From Saprospiraceae bacterium (GTDB lineage Bacteria > Bacteroidota > Bacteroidia > Chitinophagales > Saprospiraceae), in assembly GCA_020628095.1 (NCBI GenBank), contig JAHDFP010000009.1:91601-155600 (forward strand): a stretch of 64,000 nt of DNA. The letters run 5' to 3'. The position numbers were made by a program, and so were the translations under genes. Below, one piece after another: positions 42,811 through 53,653 of the stretch (positions are counted from its first letter, which is position 1; each line of letters starts with the position of its first letter). The notes beneath the pieces are model-generated. The model ran no database searches, was not told the origin of the DNA, and saw only the letters and a list, made by a program, of their open reading frames with translations.

Positions 42811-44622
42811 TTGGACAAGTTAATAACCCTTTTTATCATTATCACCACCTGCTGTTCTCTTACCGCACAAGAGGCATCTATTGTCAAAAAAATAGAGCAG
42901 ACGCAAGCCTTACCCAATCTGAGCAAGGCCACCATCTTCAGTATAGACCAATCTCTCCTCTCTCAAAGAATCATAAATAAATCCGCTTTTACACTTGATA
43001 TTCCCATAGATCAGAATAAGATAATTACGATAGAGCTTGCGGAGTCTCAAGTGTTCGCTCCTGATTTTGTCCTCACAGAAATGAATAATGGCAAAGAGTC
43101 CATAGTCAACTATAATAAGCAATCCTACTATCATGGTAAGGTCAGAGGCAGCGATAAGTCGATGGCCTCTATACAGATCAGATCAGGAATCATAACGGGT
43201 ATCATAAGATATAAGGGACAAGTATATAATCTGGGTCAGTATGGAAATACAGACCAGCACATTATATATGAGAAAAATAGCCTTGACGAAGAATTATCAT
43301 TTTCTTGTCAGATGATAGATGGAGATGACGAACAGCATAGTCACCAACACAGCGCAAAGAGTAACAGCTGCACCAGTGCAGTCAACATCTATATAGAATG
43401 CGACTATCAGATGTATCTTAATTTTAACTCTAATACAACGACTGTCACTAATTACATCACTGATGTATTTAACGAAGTGGTGACGCTCTACGCTAATGAG
43501 AATATTCCAGTACAGATATCTCAGATACTTGTATGGACGTCCAATGACCCTTATACAGACAACGCAAGTGCTATCTATGATTTTAAAGATAGGATGGTGG
43601 CTAATGGATATAATGGAGATCTAGCCCACTTAGTAACTAATGATCCTGGCCTTAATGGCGGTATTGCCTATGTGGATCAACTCTGTGGATCATACCCATT
43701 TGCCTATAGCGATATCAATAATTCGTTCAATCCTTATCCGACCTATTCTTGGGATGTAGAGGTGTTTGCACATGAGATGGGGCATAACTTTGGTTCGCGT
43801 CATACACACTCCTGCGTATGGGGACCTAACGGCAACGAGCAAATAGATGACTGCGGTAATGTGGCGAACGGCTCAGGCGGTTCTTGCTATGATCCTAATA
43901 ATCCTATTATTCCTTCTGCTGGCGGTACTGTGATGAGTTATTGCCATACTCAGAATGTAGGCATAGATTTTACAGAGGGCTTTGGGACACAGCCGGGAGA
44001 TCTTATAAGGCAAAAGCACGCGGGTTGCTTTTGTGATAATTCAACTTGCGGAACAGCGATGCAAATCGTCACTAATGGCACATACAGCGCAGAACCTAAT
44101 AGCGGCAATGGCGCCTCTAATAGTAATGCGACGCATGCTGATTGGTTTTATTTTACGGCTCCTGGTAATGGGCATATAGATATTGCTTCTTGCAACCAAG
44201 GGAGAGATACGAGATTATGGTTATGGTCTGGTCAGTGTAGCAGCTTAGTGAATGAGACCTATAGTGATGACGACTGCACGAGTAGTGGTAATAATACTTA
44301 TGCTTCTGAGATAGCGGGTTTTCCTGTTGTGTCAGGGCAGACTTACCTTATAGAGTGGGATGATAGATGGAGTAGTGCGCAGTTTGATTGGACATTTACA
44401 TATACGTCTGATGGATCATCATCACCTTGTCAGGATTATCTGACGATAGCGGGGGCGATCATAGATTCTACTTATCAGGCTAATATGATACTCGACTCAG
44501 ATGGTGTGCTTAATCAAGGCAACGCGGTTTTCAATGCTGGTCAAGCCATCGAGATGAATGGAGGATTCGAAGTGAAAATGGGATCTACCTTTATGGCAGA
44601 TATAGGTCCTTGTACTAATTGA
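42811..44622 (+). CDS. Secreted reprolysin-like (M12B-type) zinc metalloprotease
   Basis: 603 residues from the TTG at 42811, which gives the only good signal peptide ([20 protein letters not shown]). A propeptide-like region comes first, then the protease domain with the full zinc motif [11 protein letters not shown] (His321, Glu322, His325, His331) and a downstream Met-turn (GGTVMSYC). Next is a beta-sandwich resembling a PPC domain ([20 protein letters not shown]). The last 70 residues ([20 protein letters not shown] then FMADIGPC) look like the Bacteroidota 3-coathanger-stack domain, associated with surface proteins. No T9SS CTD consensus was spotted. Its 3' end overlaps rmlA (convergent) by 8 bases. 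Confidence 0.88.
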   Translation: MDKLITLFIIITTCCSLTAQEASIVKKIEQTQALPNLSKATIFSIDQSLLSQRIINKSAFTLDIPIDQNKIITIELAESQVFAPDFVLTEMNNGKESIVNYNKQSYYHGKVRGSDKSMASIQIRSGIITGIIRYKGQVYNLGQYGNTDQHIIYEKNSLDEELSFSCQMIDGDDEQHSHQHSAKSNSCTSAVNIYIECDYQMYLNFNSNTTTVTNYITDVFNEVVTLYANENIPVQISQILVWTSNDPYTDNASAIYDFKDRMVANGYNGDLAHLVTNDPGLNGGIAYVDQLCGSYPFAYSDINNSFNPYPTYSWDVEVFAHEMGHNFGSRHTHSCVWGPNGNEQIDDCGNVANGSGGSCYDPNNPIIPSAGGTVMSYCHTQNVGIDFTEGFGTQPGDLIRQKHAGCFCDNSTCGTAMQIVTNGTYSAEPNSGNGASNSNATHADWFYFTAPGNGHIDIASCNQGRDTRLWLWSGQCSSLVNETYSDDDCTSSGNNTYASEIAGFPVVSGQTYLIEWDDRWSSAQFDWTFTYTSDGSSSPCQDYLTIAGAIIDSTYQANMILDSDGVLNQGNAVFNAGQAIEMNGGFEVKMGSTFMADIGPCTN

Positions 44623-45478
44623 TCAGTCGCATAAGATATTTGCCATAGCCAGATTTGACAAGAGGCTGAGCAATCTTTTCCAGTTGTTCGGCATTGATAT
44701 AGGCCATCCTAAAAGCCACCTCTTCGATACAACCGATTTTGTAATCTTGTCGCTGTTCTATGACTCGTATGAATTCTGATGCAGCAGCTAATGAGTCAAA
44801 TGTACCCGTATCTAACCAGGCTGTACCTCTTCTCATAATACCGACAGAGAGTTCTCCGAGGTCCAGATAAGCTCGATTGAGATCAGTGATCTCATATTCT
44901 CCGCGTGCTGATGGCTTAAGGTCTCGTGCTATATCACATACTTTCTCGTCGTAATAATATAGGCCAGGCACGGCATAATTGGATTTTGGCTCTGTTGGCT
45001 TTTCTTCTATTGAGAGTACTTTGTTATTAGAGTCAAATTCTACGACTCCATATCGCTCAGGATCATGGACGGGATATGCAAATACTCTGGCTCCTGATTC
45101 TATATTACTGCTTTCTTGTAAAAGTTCAGACAGACCAGAACCGTAGAATATATTATCTCCTAAAATCAGACTGGCCTTGTCACCATCTACGAATGGTGCA
45201 CCAATCACAAAAGCCTGTGCTAGACCATTGGGAACTTCTTGCACAGCATAATTAAAGTTACAACCCAAATCTGATCCATCTCCTAACAGTCTCTGGAACG
45301 ACTCGCTGTCATGAGGTGTCGTTATTATCAAGATATCCCTGATCCCTGATAGCATCAGTATGGATAATGGATAGTATATCATGGGCTTATCATAGATAGG
45401 CATTAACTGTTTGCTTATAGCCTTGGTGATAGGGTATAGTCTTGTGCCAGACCCTCCTGCCAGAATAATTCCTTTCAT
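44615..45478 (-). CDS. rmlA: Glucose-1-phosphate thymidylyltransferase
   Basis: 287 residues. Makes dTDP-glucose from glucose-1-phosphate and dTTP, the first step to dTDP-rhamnose and related sugars. The nucleotide-binding [19 protein letters not shown] and [14 protein letters not shown] are diagnostic, as are [10 protein letters not shown] and [20 protein letters not shown]. rmlC and rmlD are not in the window, so the final sugar is not fixed. It is the last gene of the minus-strand polysaccharide operon, immediately after rmlB (no gap). Confidence 0.97.
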   Translation of the reverse strand: MKGIILAGGSGTRLYPITKAISKQLMPIYDKPMIYYPLSILMLSGIRDILIITTPHDSESFQRLLGDGSDLGCNFNYAVQEVPNGLAQAFVIGAPFVDGDKASLILGDNIFYGSGLSELLQESSNIESGARVFAYPVHDPERYGVVEFDSNNKVLSIEEKPTEPKSNYAVPGLYYYDEKVCDIARDLKPSARGEYEITDLNRAYLDLGELSVGIMRRGTAWLDTGTFDSLAAASEFIRVIEQRQDYKIGCIEEVAFRMAYINAEQLEKIAQPLVKSGYGKYLMRLIN

Positions 45479-46522
45479 CTATCCGTAATGTTTTTGATAA
45501 TATTTTTGGTATTCGCCACTCGTTACGCTGTCGAGCCAATCCTTATTTTCCAGATACCAGTCTATAGTCAGAGATAGCCCTTCTTCGAACTGTAATGAAG
45601 GCTCCCAGTCCAATTCATCTTTGATCTTAGTCGCATCGATCGCATACCTGAGATCATGACCTGCTCTGTCTTTGACATAGGTGATCAGCTCGTCAGACGA
45701 TCCAGCCGCGCGACCCAATTTTTGGTCAGTGAGCTTTATCAGTAACTTAATCAGATCTATGTTTTTCCACTCGTTATGACCTCCTATATTATAAGTCTCG
45801 CCTTTCTTGCCCTTATGGAAAATCGTATCTATGGCTCTGGCATGGTCCTTTACATACAGCCAGTCTCTGACATTGATGCCTTGACCGTAGACAGGTAGAG
45901 CCTTTTTATGGACTATATTATTTATAAAAAGAGGAATCAACTTCTCTGGAAACTGATATGGTCCATAATTATTAGAGCAGTTAGATAATACCACTGGCAG
46001 GCCATAGGTATGGTGAAATGCACGCACGAGATGATCGCTACTTGCTTTGCTCGCAGAGTATGGACTCCTAGGATCATAAGCGGTGTCTTCATAAAAGAAG
46101 CCCTCGTCACCTAATGTGCCATAGACCTCATCAGTGGACACATGATAGAATAATTTGTTGTCATAATTATCCTTCCATTGCTCTTTAGCGACTTGTAAGA
46201 GCGTAGCCGTACCTATCACATTAGTCGTAATGAATACAAGTGGATCAGATATCGATCTATCGACATGAGACTCTGCTGCAAGATGAATGACCCCATCTAT
46301 TTTGTGATCGGCAAAGAGTTTTCTCATCTCCTTTAGATCTCTTATATCTGCTTTGACGAAAGAATAATTTTCCTTGTCTTTGATAGATCCAATGTTTTCT
46401 AGATTGCCAGCATAAGTCAGCAGGTCTAAGTTGATGATATTGTACTCAGGATACTTGGCTACTAAGTGTTTGACAACGTGTGATCCTATAAACCCCGCAC
46501 CTCCTGTGACCAATAGATTCAT
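45479..46522 (-). CDS. rmlB: dTDP-glucose 4,6-dehydratase
   Basis: 347 residues, extended SDR fold. NAD binding at GGAGFIGSHVV (residues 7-17), catalytic YSASK in SPYSASKASSDH, and HLAAESHVDRS and STDEVYGTLG typical of RmlB. Produces dTDP-4-keto-6-deoxyglucose. It is adjacent to rmlA with no gap. Confidence 0.97.
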   Translation of the reverse strand: MNLLVTGGAGFIGSHVVKHLVAKYPEYNIINLDLLTYAGNLENIGSIKDKENYSFVKADIRDLKEMRKLFADHKIDGVIHLAAESHVDRSISDPLVFITTNVIGTATLLQVAKEQWKDNYDNKLFYHVSTDEVYGTLGDEGFFYEDTAYDPRSPYSASKASSDHLVRAFHHTYGLPVVLSNCSNNYGPYQFPEKLIPLFINNIVHKKALPVYGQGINVRDWLYVKDHARAIDTIFHKGKKGETYNIGGHNEWKNIDLIKLLIKLTDQKLGRAAGSSDELITYVKDRAGHDLRYAIDATKIKDELDWEPSLQFEEGLSLTIDWYLENKDWLDSVTSGEYQKYYQKHYG

Positions 46523-46551
46523 GTAATAGCTTGTAGATTAACGTAATAATT

Positions 46552-46962
46552 TTATTCCGAGATGAGTACGCACTTATTGATAACGACATCTTGTAGTAGT
46601 CCCGCACATTGTCCTTTTATCTTGACGACATCACCTATCTTGACTTTGCTGTTTTTTTTGTTGTTTTCCATTGTGCATAGGACGCCTTTGTATCCCGCAT
46701 TGGCACTAAGATAGAAGACTGTACTTTCTTGCTTGTCCTGATCTATCTCCATCACTTTACCCGAGACCTCTACGGTTTTACCGATATATTTTTTGTTGGC
46801 AGCTTGTTCTTGATTAGAGAACTCCGAAAAAAGATCTATGGACGTCAGTGTGTATTCTGCATCTTTATTTTTGGAACTGGCTTTGGGAAGGTTTATCACG
46901 ATGGCGTATCCTATAAGACAGATCGCGATAAGTGCTAGGAGGAAGTATAATAGTTTTTTCAT
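46552..46962 (-). CDS. Membrane-anchored OB-fold (tRNA_anti-like) protein
   Basis: 136 residues: one N-terminal membrane helix (LLYFLLALIAICLIGYAIVI) and an OB-like beta domain (GKTVEVSGKVMEIDQDKQES, KIGDVVKIKGQCAGLLQDVV). This pattern is common in small Bacteroidota envelope proteins often called tRNA_anti-like; nucleic acid binding is not implied. It overlaps the preceding YceI-like gene by one base (TAATG), so the two are translationally coupled. Function unknown. Confidence 0.75.
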   Translation of the reverse strand: MKKLLYFLLALIAICLIGYAIVINLPKASSKNKDAEYTLTSIDLFSEFSNQEQAANKKYIGKTVEVSGKVMEIDQDKQESTVFYLSANAGYKGVLCTMENNKKNSKVKIGDVVKIKGQCAGLLQDVVINKCVLISE

Positions 46963-47561
46963 TAGTCTATATTCGTTTTCTTTAATGTTACGTCCAAGTT
47001 TACGTTAATATCTCGACTTATACCCAAGGTCTCTGTATTAATTGATAAGGCAGAAGGTAATTTTTGTTTCATTAGCCTGTTGGCCATTTCCATACTTTCT
47101 TCTTCTATTTTCATAACGAAAGCCGTATAGGCAAATATTTGTTTGCCGTCTCCCACTGCTGTTATAGTGGCCGTGGCTTTGGTCTTTCTTGTCATTCCCC
47201 ACATATAGAGTATGCCGTCCACTTCGATTTGGTATTCTCCATAATTATTGAGGTCGATGTTGATAGGTTTGAAAGTGCCCTCGTAATTGAATTTTGGATA
47301 TTCGTTGACGTTGACTTTGCTGCTGTTGAATATTCTATCCGCCGCACCTAATTTAAATTCAAATGATTTTAGCAGACCCTCGAAGTTAAGCTCGCCATTA
47401 GTAAGGTCTGCGCTACAATATAACTGGTAGTTGTCGGCTTCTACTTTTTTGATTCTGTTTTCAGACGATACGTTGATATGTCCTGTCCGAGAAAACATCG
47501 TCTGTGCTGATATATTCTGGAATAAAGTGAATAGGAAAAGTAATAGAAGATAGTTTTTCAT
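46962..47561 (-). CDS. YceI-like exported protein
   Basis: 199 residues with signal peptide (NYLLLLFLFTLFQNISAQ). The body resembles the YceI lipocalin-like barrel (GHINVSSENRIKKVEADNYQ, NEYPKFNYEGTFKPIN), a family that binds isoprenoid-like lipids in the periplasm. Ligand unknown. It sits with the OB-fold protein inside the polysaccharide operon, 56 bases after the decarboxylase gene. Confidence 0.75.
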   Translation of the reverse strand: MKNYLLLLFLFTLFQNISAQTMFSRTGHINVSSENRIKKVEADNYQLYCSADLTNGELNFEGLLKSFEFKLGAADRIFNSSKVNVNEYPKFNYEGTFKPINIDLNNYGEYQIEVDGILYMWGMTRKTKATATITAVGDGKQIFAYTAFVMKIEEESMEMANRLMKQKLPSALSINTETLGISRDINVNLDVTLKKTNID

Positions 47562-47617
47562 AATTAAGTATTTATTTTAAATAACATCTGGTCCATCATT
47601 TATAGACAGATCAAGAG

Positions 47618-48553
47618 TTACTTTAAGTTTTTTTTAAAGTATTCGTAAGTTAATTGTAAGCCTTCTTTTCGAGTAACCATTGGATTCCAATTCAGGATTT
47701 TTTGGGCTTTGGTTATATCGGGTTGCCTGACTTTGGGATCATCTACCGGTAACTCTTTATATGATATTTTGGATTTAGAGTTAGTGAGTGCTACGACTTC
47801 CTCAGCCGCTTGTTTGATTGTTATTTCTTTAGGGTTGCCTATGTTGACAGGAAGGTGATAATCGCTCAGTAATAATTTGTAGATGCCATCTACCAGATCT
47901 GAGACATAACAAAATGACCTTGTCTGCATTCCATCACCGAATACTGTAATATCCTGATCTTTTATGGCTTGACTAAAGAAGGTCGGTAAGGCGCGACCGT
48001 CATCTACTCTCATTCTGGGACCATAGGTATTGAATATTCTGACGATACGAGTTTCTAGTCCGTGGTAATTATGATAAGCCATCGTCAGTGCCTCCATAAA
48101 TCTCTTTGCCTCATCATAGACTCCACGTGGTCCTATTGGATTGACATTGCCCCAGTACTCTTCGTGCTGTGGATGCACCAGCGGATCGCCATACACCTCT
48201 GAGGTCGATGCGATAAGCATACGCGCTTTTTTTTCTTTAGCCAGTCCTAAAAGGTTGTGTGTACCTAATGATCCTACCTTAAGTGTCTGGATGGGCATCT
48301 TGAGGTAATCTATCGGCGAAGCTGGTGAGGCGAAGTGAAGTATGTAATCTAGCTTGTCGGGTACATGGACGAACTTAGTCACATCATGATGATAAAAAGT
48401 AAAATGCTTCTCCGACATCAGATGGCTGATGTTATCCATAGAGCCAGTAAGCAGATTATCCATTCCTATGACATCATAGCCCTTAGATATGAAAAGGTCG
48501 CATAGATGAGAACCCAAAAACCCAGCCGCACCAGTAATTAGTACTCTTTCCAA
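47618..48553 (-). CDS. UDP-glucuronate decarboxylase (UDP-xylose synthase type)
   Basis: 311 residues, extended SDR. NAD motif [11 protein letters not shown] (7-17), catalytic Tyr-Lys in [12 protein letters not shown], plus [15 protein letters not shown] and [14 protein letters not shown], which are hallmarks of UXS enzymes. Converts UDP-glucuronate to UDP-xylose (or the 4-keto pentose). It follows the UDP-glucose dehydrogenase gene by 4 bases; together they lead from UDP-glucose to UDP-xylose. Confidence 0.94.
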   Translation of the reverse strand: MERVLITGAAGFLGSHLCDLFISKGYDVIGMDNLLTGSMDNISHLMSEKHFTFYHHDVTKFVHVPDKLDYILHFASPASPIDYLKMPIQTLKVGSLGTHNLLGLAKEKKARMLIASTSEVYGDPLVHPQHEEYWGNVNPIGPRGVYDEAKRFMEALTMAYHNYHGLETRIVRIFNTYGPRMRVDDGRALPTFFSQAIKDQDITVFGDGMQTRSFCYVSDLVDGIYKLLLSDYHLPVNIGNPKEITIKQAAEEVVALTNSKSKISYKELPVDDPKVRQPDITKAQKILNWNPMVTRKEGLQLTYEYFKKNLK

Positions 48554-48557
48554 ATTA

Positions 48558-49868
48558 TTATTTTATAGATCTTCTACCGATGGAATAATATTCAAAACCC
48601 AAGTTATTCATCTGATCGAGATCATATAGATTTCGTCCATCAAAAATAATCTTGTTCTTCATTATTTTCTCCATCATACTAAAATCAGGAGTCCGGAACA
48701 CGTTCCACTCAGTCATGATAGCCAGTGCATCGGCATCTTGCAAAGCATCATAAGTGTTATCAGCTAGCTCTATTTTGTCACCATATTTGGCCTTAATGTT
48801 TTCCATTGCTTCTGGGTCATAGGCTTTGATAGAGAATCCATGCTCTAACAATTTGTCTATAGTGTATAGTGCAGGCGCTTCTCTGATATCATCCGTATTA
48901 GGCTTAAATGATAAGCCCCAAAGTGTAATCGTTTTATCCTTTCCTTCTTTAAAATAATCGACGATCCTGTCGGCAATTTTTAGTTTCTGTATGTGATTAA
49001 CTTCCATCACAGATTTCAATATCTGAAAGCTGTATTCGTTTTCTTGGGAAGTCTTATAGAGTGCTTGTACATCTTTGGGGAAGCAAGAGCCACCGTAGCC
49101 TACACCGGGAAATAAAAACCGCTTGCCGATACGAGAGTCTGTTCCCATGCCTCGTCTTACATAATCTACATCGGCATCCACTTTCTCGCAGAGATTGGCG
49201 ATTTCATTCATGAATGAAATCTTGGTAGCTAAGAAAGAATTAGCCGCATACTTAGTCAACTCTGCTGACCGCTCATCCATGAAGATGATCGGATTACCCT
49301 GTCTGACGAATGGCTCATAGAGTCTCCTCATTTTTTCTCTGGCCTTATCAGACCTTGTTCCGATAATAACTCTTTCGGGTTTCATAAAATCTTGTACCGC
49401 TACACCTTCTCTTAGGAACTCTGGATTAGATACCACATCGTATAACTCTTTGCTAAGATTCTTGGACAAGGCGTCTGCAACTTTTTCTGCAGTACCGACA
49501 GGTACAGTACTTTTATCCACGATCACCTTATAGTCCTGGATCATTGTACTCAACTGCTCTGCAACACCTAGGATATATTTGAGGTCCGCCGATCCGTCCT
49601 CATCAGGAGGGGTAGGAAGGGCTAAGAAAATAATCTCTGCATCTTGGATTCCTTCCTTGAGGTCTGTCGTAAAGGTTAGTCTGTTCTGTTTTATATTCCT
49701 TTCAAAAAGTGTCTCTAGGCCAGGTTCGTATATTGGAATCTGACCGTTTTGCATCTGGCGGACTTTCTCTTCATTGATATCTACACAGACTACATGATTT
49801 CCAGTTTCGGCGAAACAGGTACCTGCGACTAAGCCCACGTAACCCGAACCGACAACAGATATTTTCAT
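48558..49868 (-). CDS. ugd: UDP-glucose 6-dehydrogenase
   Basis: 436 residues. Rossmann motif [10 protein letters not shown] (7-16), the catalytic Cys in [11 protein letters not shown] and Lys in the NEIANLCEK region, with the C-terminal UDP-binding domain ([16 protein letters not shown]). Oxidises UDP-glucose to UDP-glucuronate with 2 NAD+. Feeds the decarboxylase encoded next. Confidence 0.97.
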   Translation of the reverse strand: MKISVVGSGYVGLVAGTCFAETGNHVVCVDINEEKVRQMQNGQIPIYEPGLETLFERNIKQNRLTFTTDLKEGIQDAEIIFLALPTPPDEDGSADLKYILGVAEQLSTMIQDYKVIVDKSTVPVGTAEKVADALSKNLSKELYDVVSNPEFLREGVAVQDFMKPERVIIGTRSDKAREKMRRLYEPFVRQGNPIIFMDERSAELTKYAANSFLATKISFMNEIANLCEKVDADVDYVRRGMGTDSRIGKRFLFPGVGYGGSCFPKDVQALYKTSQENEYSFQILKSVMEVNHIQKLKIADRIVDYFKEGKDKTITLWGLSFKPNTDDIREAPALYTIDKLLEHGFSIKAYDPEAMENIKAKYGDKIELADNTYDALQDADALAIMTEWNVFRTPDFSMMEKIMKNKIIFDGRNLYDLDQMNNLGFEYYSIGRRSIK

Positions 49869-49901
49869 CTAATGGTGTTTTATTTTACTCGTAAGATAGA
49901 G

Positions 49902-50927
49902 CTAAGAGTTAAGCGCATCCTTGACTATTTTAGCAAGTACCACAATGATGATGGTAAGTATCATCCCTATGATAGCGGCTATGATGGCTTTCTTGATTTT
50001 GGAATCCTCGGTTATTCTTATAGGAATATATGATCTATCCAATATCTGAAACTCTGGTCCCTTACTGGATAAAGTAAATTCTAAGTCTTGCATCCCCTTA
50101 TTGACTTCTGCATATAGTGCAGAGGTGGACTGAAGATCTCTTACTATGTCATTCATGTATAACAAAGACTTTCTACTCGTTATACCCATGCTTTTGTCTT
50201 GAGCTCTGGCCTGTTCTTTTTCAAGAGCCTTCATTTTCCATTCGAGCGAATCTCTTCTTTTCTTAAGCTTTTTGAAGTTTTCCATAGGTTTTCCTATGGT
50301 CTGGTATGCATAGAATCCCGTAAACTCGTTATAGATAAGATCTATTAGTTCTGTAGATAATTCTTGGTTTTGAGTTTTTATTTTTAGTAAAAGAGCCGTG
50401 GACACTGGATTGTGCTCTATAGTGAGATTTTTATATAGAAAGTTCTTGTGAATATTAGATAAGGTAATCAGTTCCTTTCTACTTAGCTTTTCGGGATCAG
50501 AAGAGCTTAATTCTATCGGCTTTCTTCCTACATCTTTTAGTAAAAGGTTAGCTACTATTTCCGATTTTTCTGCCACATTGATCTCTCGGGTCAGCACAGG
50601 ATGGATTACCTTAGAAGATTTTAGTATTTCTATAATCTTACCAAACTGCATATCACTATTAAGTCCAAGTATGGCATTTATTTTTTCACTTGTACTAGTA
50701 AGTGCTTGTTGGTTAACTATAAAGTTAATGTGAGACTCGTATTCGGTGACAGGTTCGTCAGATCGGAAGAAAGCTACTCCACCGACTATGGCGGATATGA
50801 GCAAAATCAGGAATTTTTTATTCCAGATTTCTTTACCAAAACCTATTATCTTAAGTATGATTTCCTTTAGAGATACCTCTTCTGGTAACTTGGAAAATTC
50901 TGACTCTATATTTTTATTATTACCCAA
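49902..50927 (-). CDS. Wzz-type polysaccharide chain-length determinant
   Basis: 341 residues with two membrane helices: KFLILLISAIVGGVAFF near residue 38 and AIIAAIIGMILTIIIVVLAK near 318, flanking a helical periplasmic region, the Wzz/PCP topology. It lacks the tyrosine-kinase domain of PCP-2a proteins. Works with the Wza-like protein encoded just upstream (14-base gap). Confidence 0.9.
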   Translation of the reverse strand: MGNNKNIESEFSKLPEEVSLKEIILKIIGFGKEIWNKKFLILLISAIVGGVAFFRSDEPVTEYESHINFIVNQQALTSTSEKINAILGLNSDMQFGKIIEILKSSKVIHPVLTREINVAEKSEIVANLLLKDVGRKPIELSSSDPEKLSRKELITLSNIHKNFLYKNLTIEHNPVSTALLLKIKTQNQELSTELIDLIYNEFTGFYAYQTIGKPMENFKKLKKRRDSLEWKMKALEKEQARAQDKSMGITSRKSLLYMNDIVRDLQSTSALYAEVNKGMQDLEFTLSSKGPEFQILDRSYIPIRITEDSKIKKAIIAAIIGMILTIIIVVLAKIVKDALNS

Positions 50928-50941
50928 TATCTTCTGGCTGA

Positions 50942-53503
50942 TTATTTGTTTTTAGTTTCTACGGTCTTAGGCTTTGCACTTGTGCCATTCTCGTAGATGA
51001 CTACACCTTTTACAGATTTAGGAAAAATTCGTTTTACTAGTCCGTTATTATTTTCTGGGTCATCCTCTTCTTCCTCTTTTTGACCTACAAATATTTTAGA
51101 TCCGTTTTCTACTTTAGGATGTTTCTTGAAGAATAAAAATTTGGAAGGCTTGCTTATCTGTCCATTGGGATATTCTACGAATATGGAGTTATAATCTCCT
51201 TCGTCACTTACACCACCCATTATATTATCTATATACCACTTGGCTGATTTTCCAGGCAAATGAGATGCTGCTATTTTGCTTATAGAATCTAACTCAGGAT
51301 AGAGTTCTCTCACCTTGGTGTTATTTATATATATCTCTACGACATCCAGTTTTTTAGGGACATGGATACTATCTCCTGGTATGACATATTGATTTCTGAG
51401 ACTCAAGTCTGTCATTTTATTATTCAGGATGACTTTATAATATTTGGTTACAGTCGTGTCTGACTGTACCTCTTGGCCTTCGTAGATTTCTCCTGCCTTG
51501 TAATCCATTTTATTCTTTCTATGGATGCGTATTCCTCCCGCAAAAGCCTCTTTAGTCAGCCCACCGGCTCTGTTGAGTAGATCGGACAGGTTTTGATTTT
51601 TAGAGGTAAGTCCATAAGGTCCTGGGAATTTGATCTCTCCACTGAGTTTGACTAAAGAGTTTATATCTATGTTGGCACTTTCTTGGGCGACAATCTTATC
51701 ATTAGGCTCAAACTTAAAGTCTTTATTACCCTTTATAACATTATAGTTTTTGTCGAGTACTAAAGTCTCCGCAATAACTCGTGACTCCTCTGACTTACCA
51801 AGGACAAGTCTATATACATGTATAGTTCCAGAAGCATTATATTTCAATCCACCTGATAGATTAATCATATCAGTTATGCTCATATTTTCATCGAAAAATA
51901 GCTGTTTGGGATGTCTTACTGCTCCACTGATGGTGAGATAAAATTGTTCTGAATTTTCTGAGTTTTTAAGTATAATTAGTTTGTCTTTCTCATGTAGTTT
52001 GAGATCATACGAGCTACCTGGATTCTGCATGGCCCTTTTGATATCTACATTGATGTAACTTTTCTTGTTAGAATCGTCTCGTGAGGTCCTTTGTATAAAA
52101 CCGAAATCCATCGCCTCAGATAAGAGTCCGCCCGAGATCAGTACGGCTTTCTGTACAGTAAGACTAGAGTCTGGGTCAAAAGGAATCGTCCGTGGTTCTA
52201 AGACTTCTCCTTCTACGATCACATCACTATAGTTAACTTGTTCGCTGAGGCTAGGAACAAAGAGTGTGTCGTTAGGCATTAAGTCGATATTGCCGCCATT
52301 GCCTGATTCTACATCATTAAGGTCAACTTCTACGATATTGGTTGACTTGTCATTGTTTTCTCGGTATAAGAAGGAAAACCCCTTGTTAGCATCTTTTTTA
52401 GGTCTTGATTTTTCTATAAGAGACTTTAGGTCTGGTGTCGCACTGAGCGAATATGCCCCCTCAAAGGTGACTGCACCTGTTACAAAGACCTGATTAAGTA
52501 TTTCTTCATTAGCGGTTCTTGCTATAACGACATCACCATTATACAATGGAATAGATCTACTAGTAAAGTCTGCCTGACTAGCTTCTAATAAGACCTTACC
52601 CTGATCTGTGTACCTCAGAATATTCAGCTTTTCCTTTACGGCTTGTGGAGTAAAGTATCCACCAAATTGCATAAGCTCTTTAAGTCCTTCGCTATCCTTT
52701 AACTCATAATCGAGTGTACGCTTAAATTCTCCCTCCAGTGTAACTAATTTTCTTGCAAAAGGGACATGTATAATACTATTATCTACTAGATAGTAATCAA
52801 ACTGCTTGATTGGGTTCTCCATTAATTCATAGATGTCCAAAAACTTTTGCTCTGAACCCGCGGTTATCTTTATATTTCTGACGCTAGCCAGAGGCTTAGG
52901 ACCACCGGCGGCCACCAGTGCATTAAAGGCCGTGTTAGTGGCTGGAAGACTATAAGTACCAGGTCTGTTGACATTACCGAATACATTGATAGTCACTTTT
53001 CTCGGCGCCGTAATGTTAATAGCGATCTGCTCTGGGCTGAATATGTAGTGTACATCAAACCGCTGAGTTATCAGATCTCTTGCCTGCACCCATCTGAGAC
53101 CTTTCAAGAAGATTTTGGGCATATTAAGCGGTTGTATGTAGCCCTTTTCATCTATAATGTACTTAGCATCAAACTGTGACTCACCAAATACTGAGATCGT
53201 AATCTCGTCACCTATACCCAGCACATAGTTTTCTGGTATCTTACTTATAGTGGCTGTCTGAAAAATCTTTATACTATCCGATCTGAACAACTTATGACCA
53301 TATATCGACTCCGATATCGAAAAGTTTTCTAGCTGCAAAGAGTCAATAATGAACTGAAGCTCATTAATGTAGTCTACGATAGACTGTTCCTCGTCCAATT
53401 GCGCATTGATCTGGTCCAGATTAAGGACTTCTCTTCTTTGACCCTGTGCAGAGCCTACGAGTATAAAGACAGAAAGCAAAATCGTCGCTAAGATTTTGCT
53501 CAT
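50942..53503 (-). CDS. Wza-like outer-membrane polysaccharide export protein with multiple SLBB domains
   Basis: About 853 residues from the ATG at 53503, which gives a clean signal (MSKILATILLSVFILVGSAQ); an ATG at 53545 would add 14 residues. The Poly_export domain is near 90-170 (YVLGIGDEITISVFGESQFD), followed by repeated SLBB units (KVTINVFGNVNRPGTYSLPA; VFVTGAVTFEGAYSLSA; LTISGAVRHPKQLFF; KLSGEIKFPGPYGLT). It is longer than E. coli Wza (about 380) because of extra SLBB copies, as is usual in Bacteroidota. First gene of the minus-strand operon. Confidence 0.93.
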   Translation of the reverse strand: MSKILATILLSVFILVGSAQGQRREVLNLDQINAQLDEEQSIVDYINELQFIIDSLQLENFSISESIYGHKLFRSDSIKIFQTATISKIPENYVLGIGDEITISVFGESQFDAKYIIDEKGYIQPLNMPKIFLKGLRWVQARDLITQRFDVHYIFSPEQIAINITAPRKVTINVFGNVNRPGTYSLPATNTAFNALVAAGGPKPLASVRNIKITAGSEQKFLDIYELMENPIKQFDYYLVDNSIIHVPFARKLVTLEGEFKRTLDYELKDSEGLKELMQFGGYFTPQAVKEKLNILRYTDQGKVLLEASQADFTSRSIPLYNGDVVIARTANEEILNQVFVTGAVTFEGAYSLSATPDLKSLIEKSRPKKDANKGFSFLYRENNDKSTNIVEVDLNDVESGNGGNIDLMPNDTLFVPSLSEQVNYSDVIVEGEVLEPRTIPFDPDSSLTVQKAVLISGGLLSEAMDFGFIQRTSRDDSNKKSYINVDIKRAMQNPGSSYDLKLHEKDKLIILKNSENSEQFYLTISGAVRHPKQLFFDENMSITDMINLSGGLKYNASGTIHVYRLVLGKSEESRVIAETLVLDKNYNVIKGNKDFKFEPNDKIVAQESANIDINSLVKLSGEIKFPGPYGLTSKNQNLSDLLNRAGGLTKEAFAGGIRIHRKNKMDYKAGEIYEGQEVQSDTTVTKYYKVILNNKMTDLSLRNQYVIPGDSIHVPKKLDVVEIYINNTKVRELYPELDSISKIAASHLPGKSAKWYIDNIMGGVSDEGDYNSIFVEYPNGQISKPSKFLFFKKHPKVENGSKIFVGQKEEEEDDPENNNGLVKRIFPKSVKGVVIYENGTSAKPKTVETKNK

Positions 53504-53570
53504 ATTGAAATCGTACTTTTTTAAAAAAAGATATGAATTATCCATTATGTGGTATGTTCATAATAAGCTG

Positions 53571-53578
53571 CAAATATA
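53571..53578 (-). promoter_or_regulatory. -7 promoter element of the minus-strand polysaccharide operon
   Basis: The complement reads TATATTTG followed by CAGC, a perfect match, 25 bases before the ATG at 53545 and 67 before that at 53503. It lies 36 bases from the oppositely directed element at 53615. Confidence 0.6.
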
Positions 53579-53614
53579 ATGTTATTAAGATGACGGGTAA
53601 TTAATTTTTTGGTT

Positions 53615-53622
53615 TATATTTG
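53615..53622 (+). promoter_or_regulatory. -7 promoter element of the plus-strand regulator
   Basis: TATATTTG, perfect match, 31 bases before the TTG start at 53654. Confidence 0.6.
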
Positions 53623-53640
53623 AGTATTATTTTTACTCAA
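53620..53640. promoter_or_regulatory. Inverted repeat at the predicted transcription start
   Basis: TTGAGTA (53620-53626) and TACTCAA (53634-53640) are perfect complements with a 7-base AT spacer. The left arm overlaps the end of the -7 element, so it may be an operator for the helix-turn-helix protein encoded just downstream, or a 5' hairpin in its message. Confidence 0.5.
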
Positions 53641-53653
53641 TCATAATCTCTTT

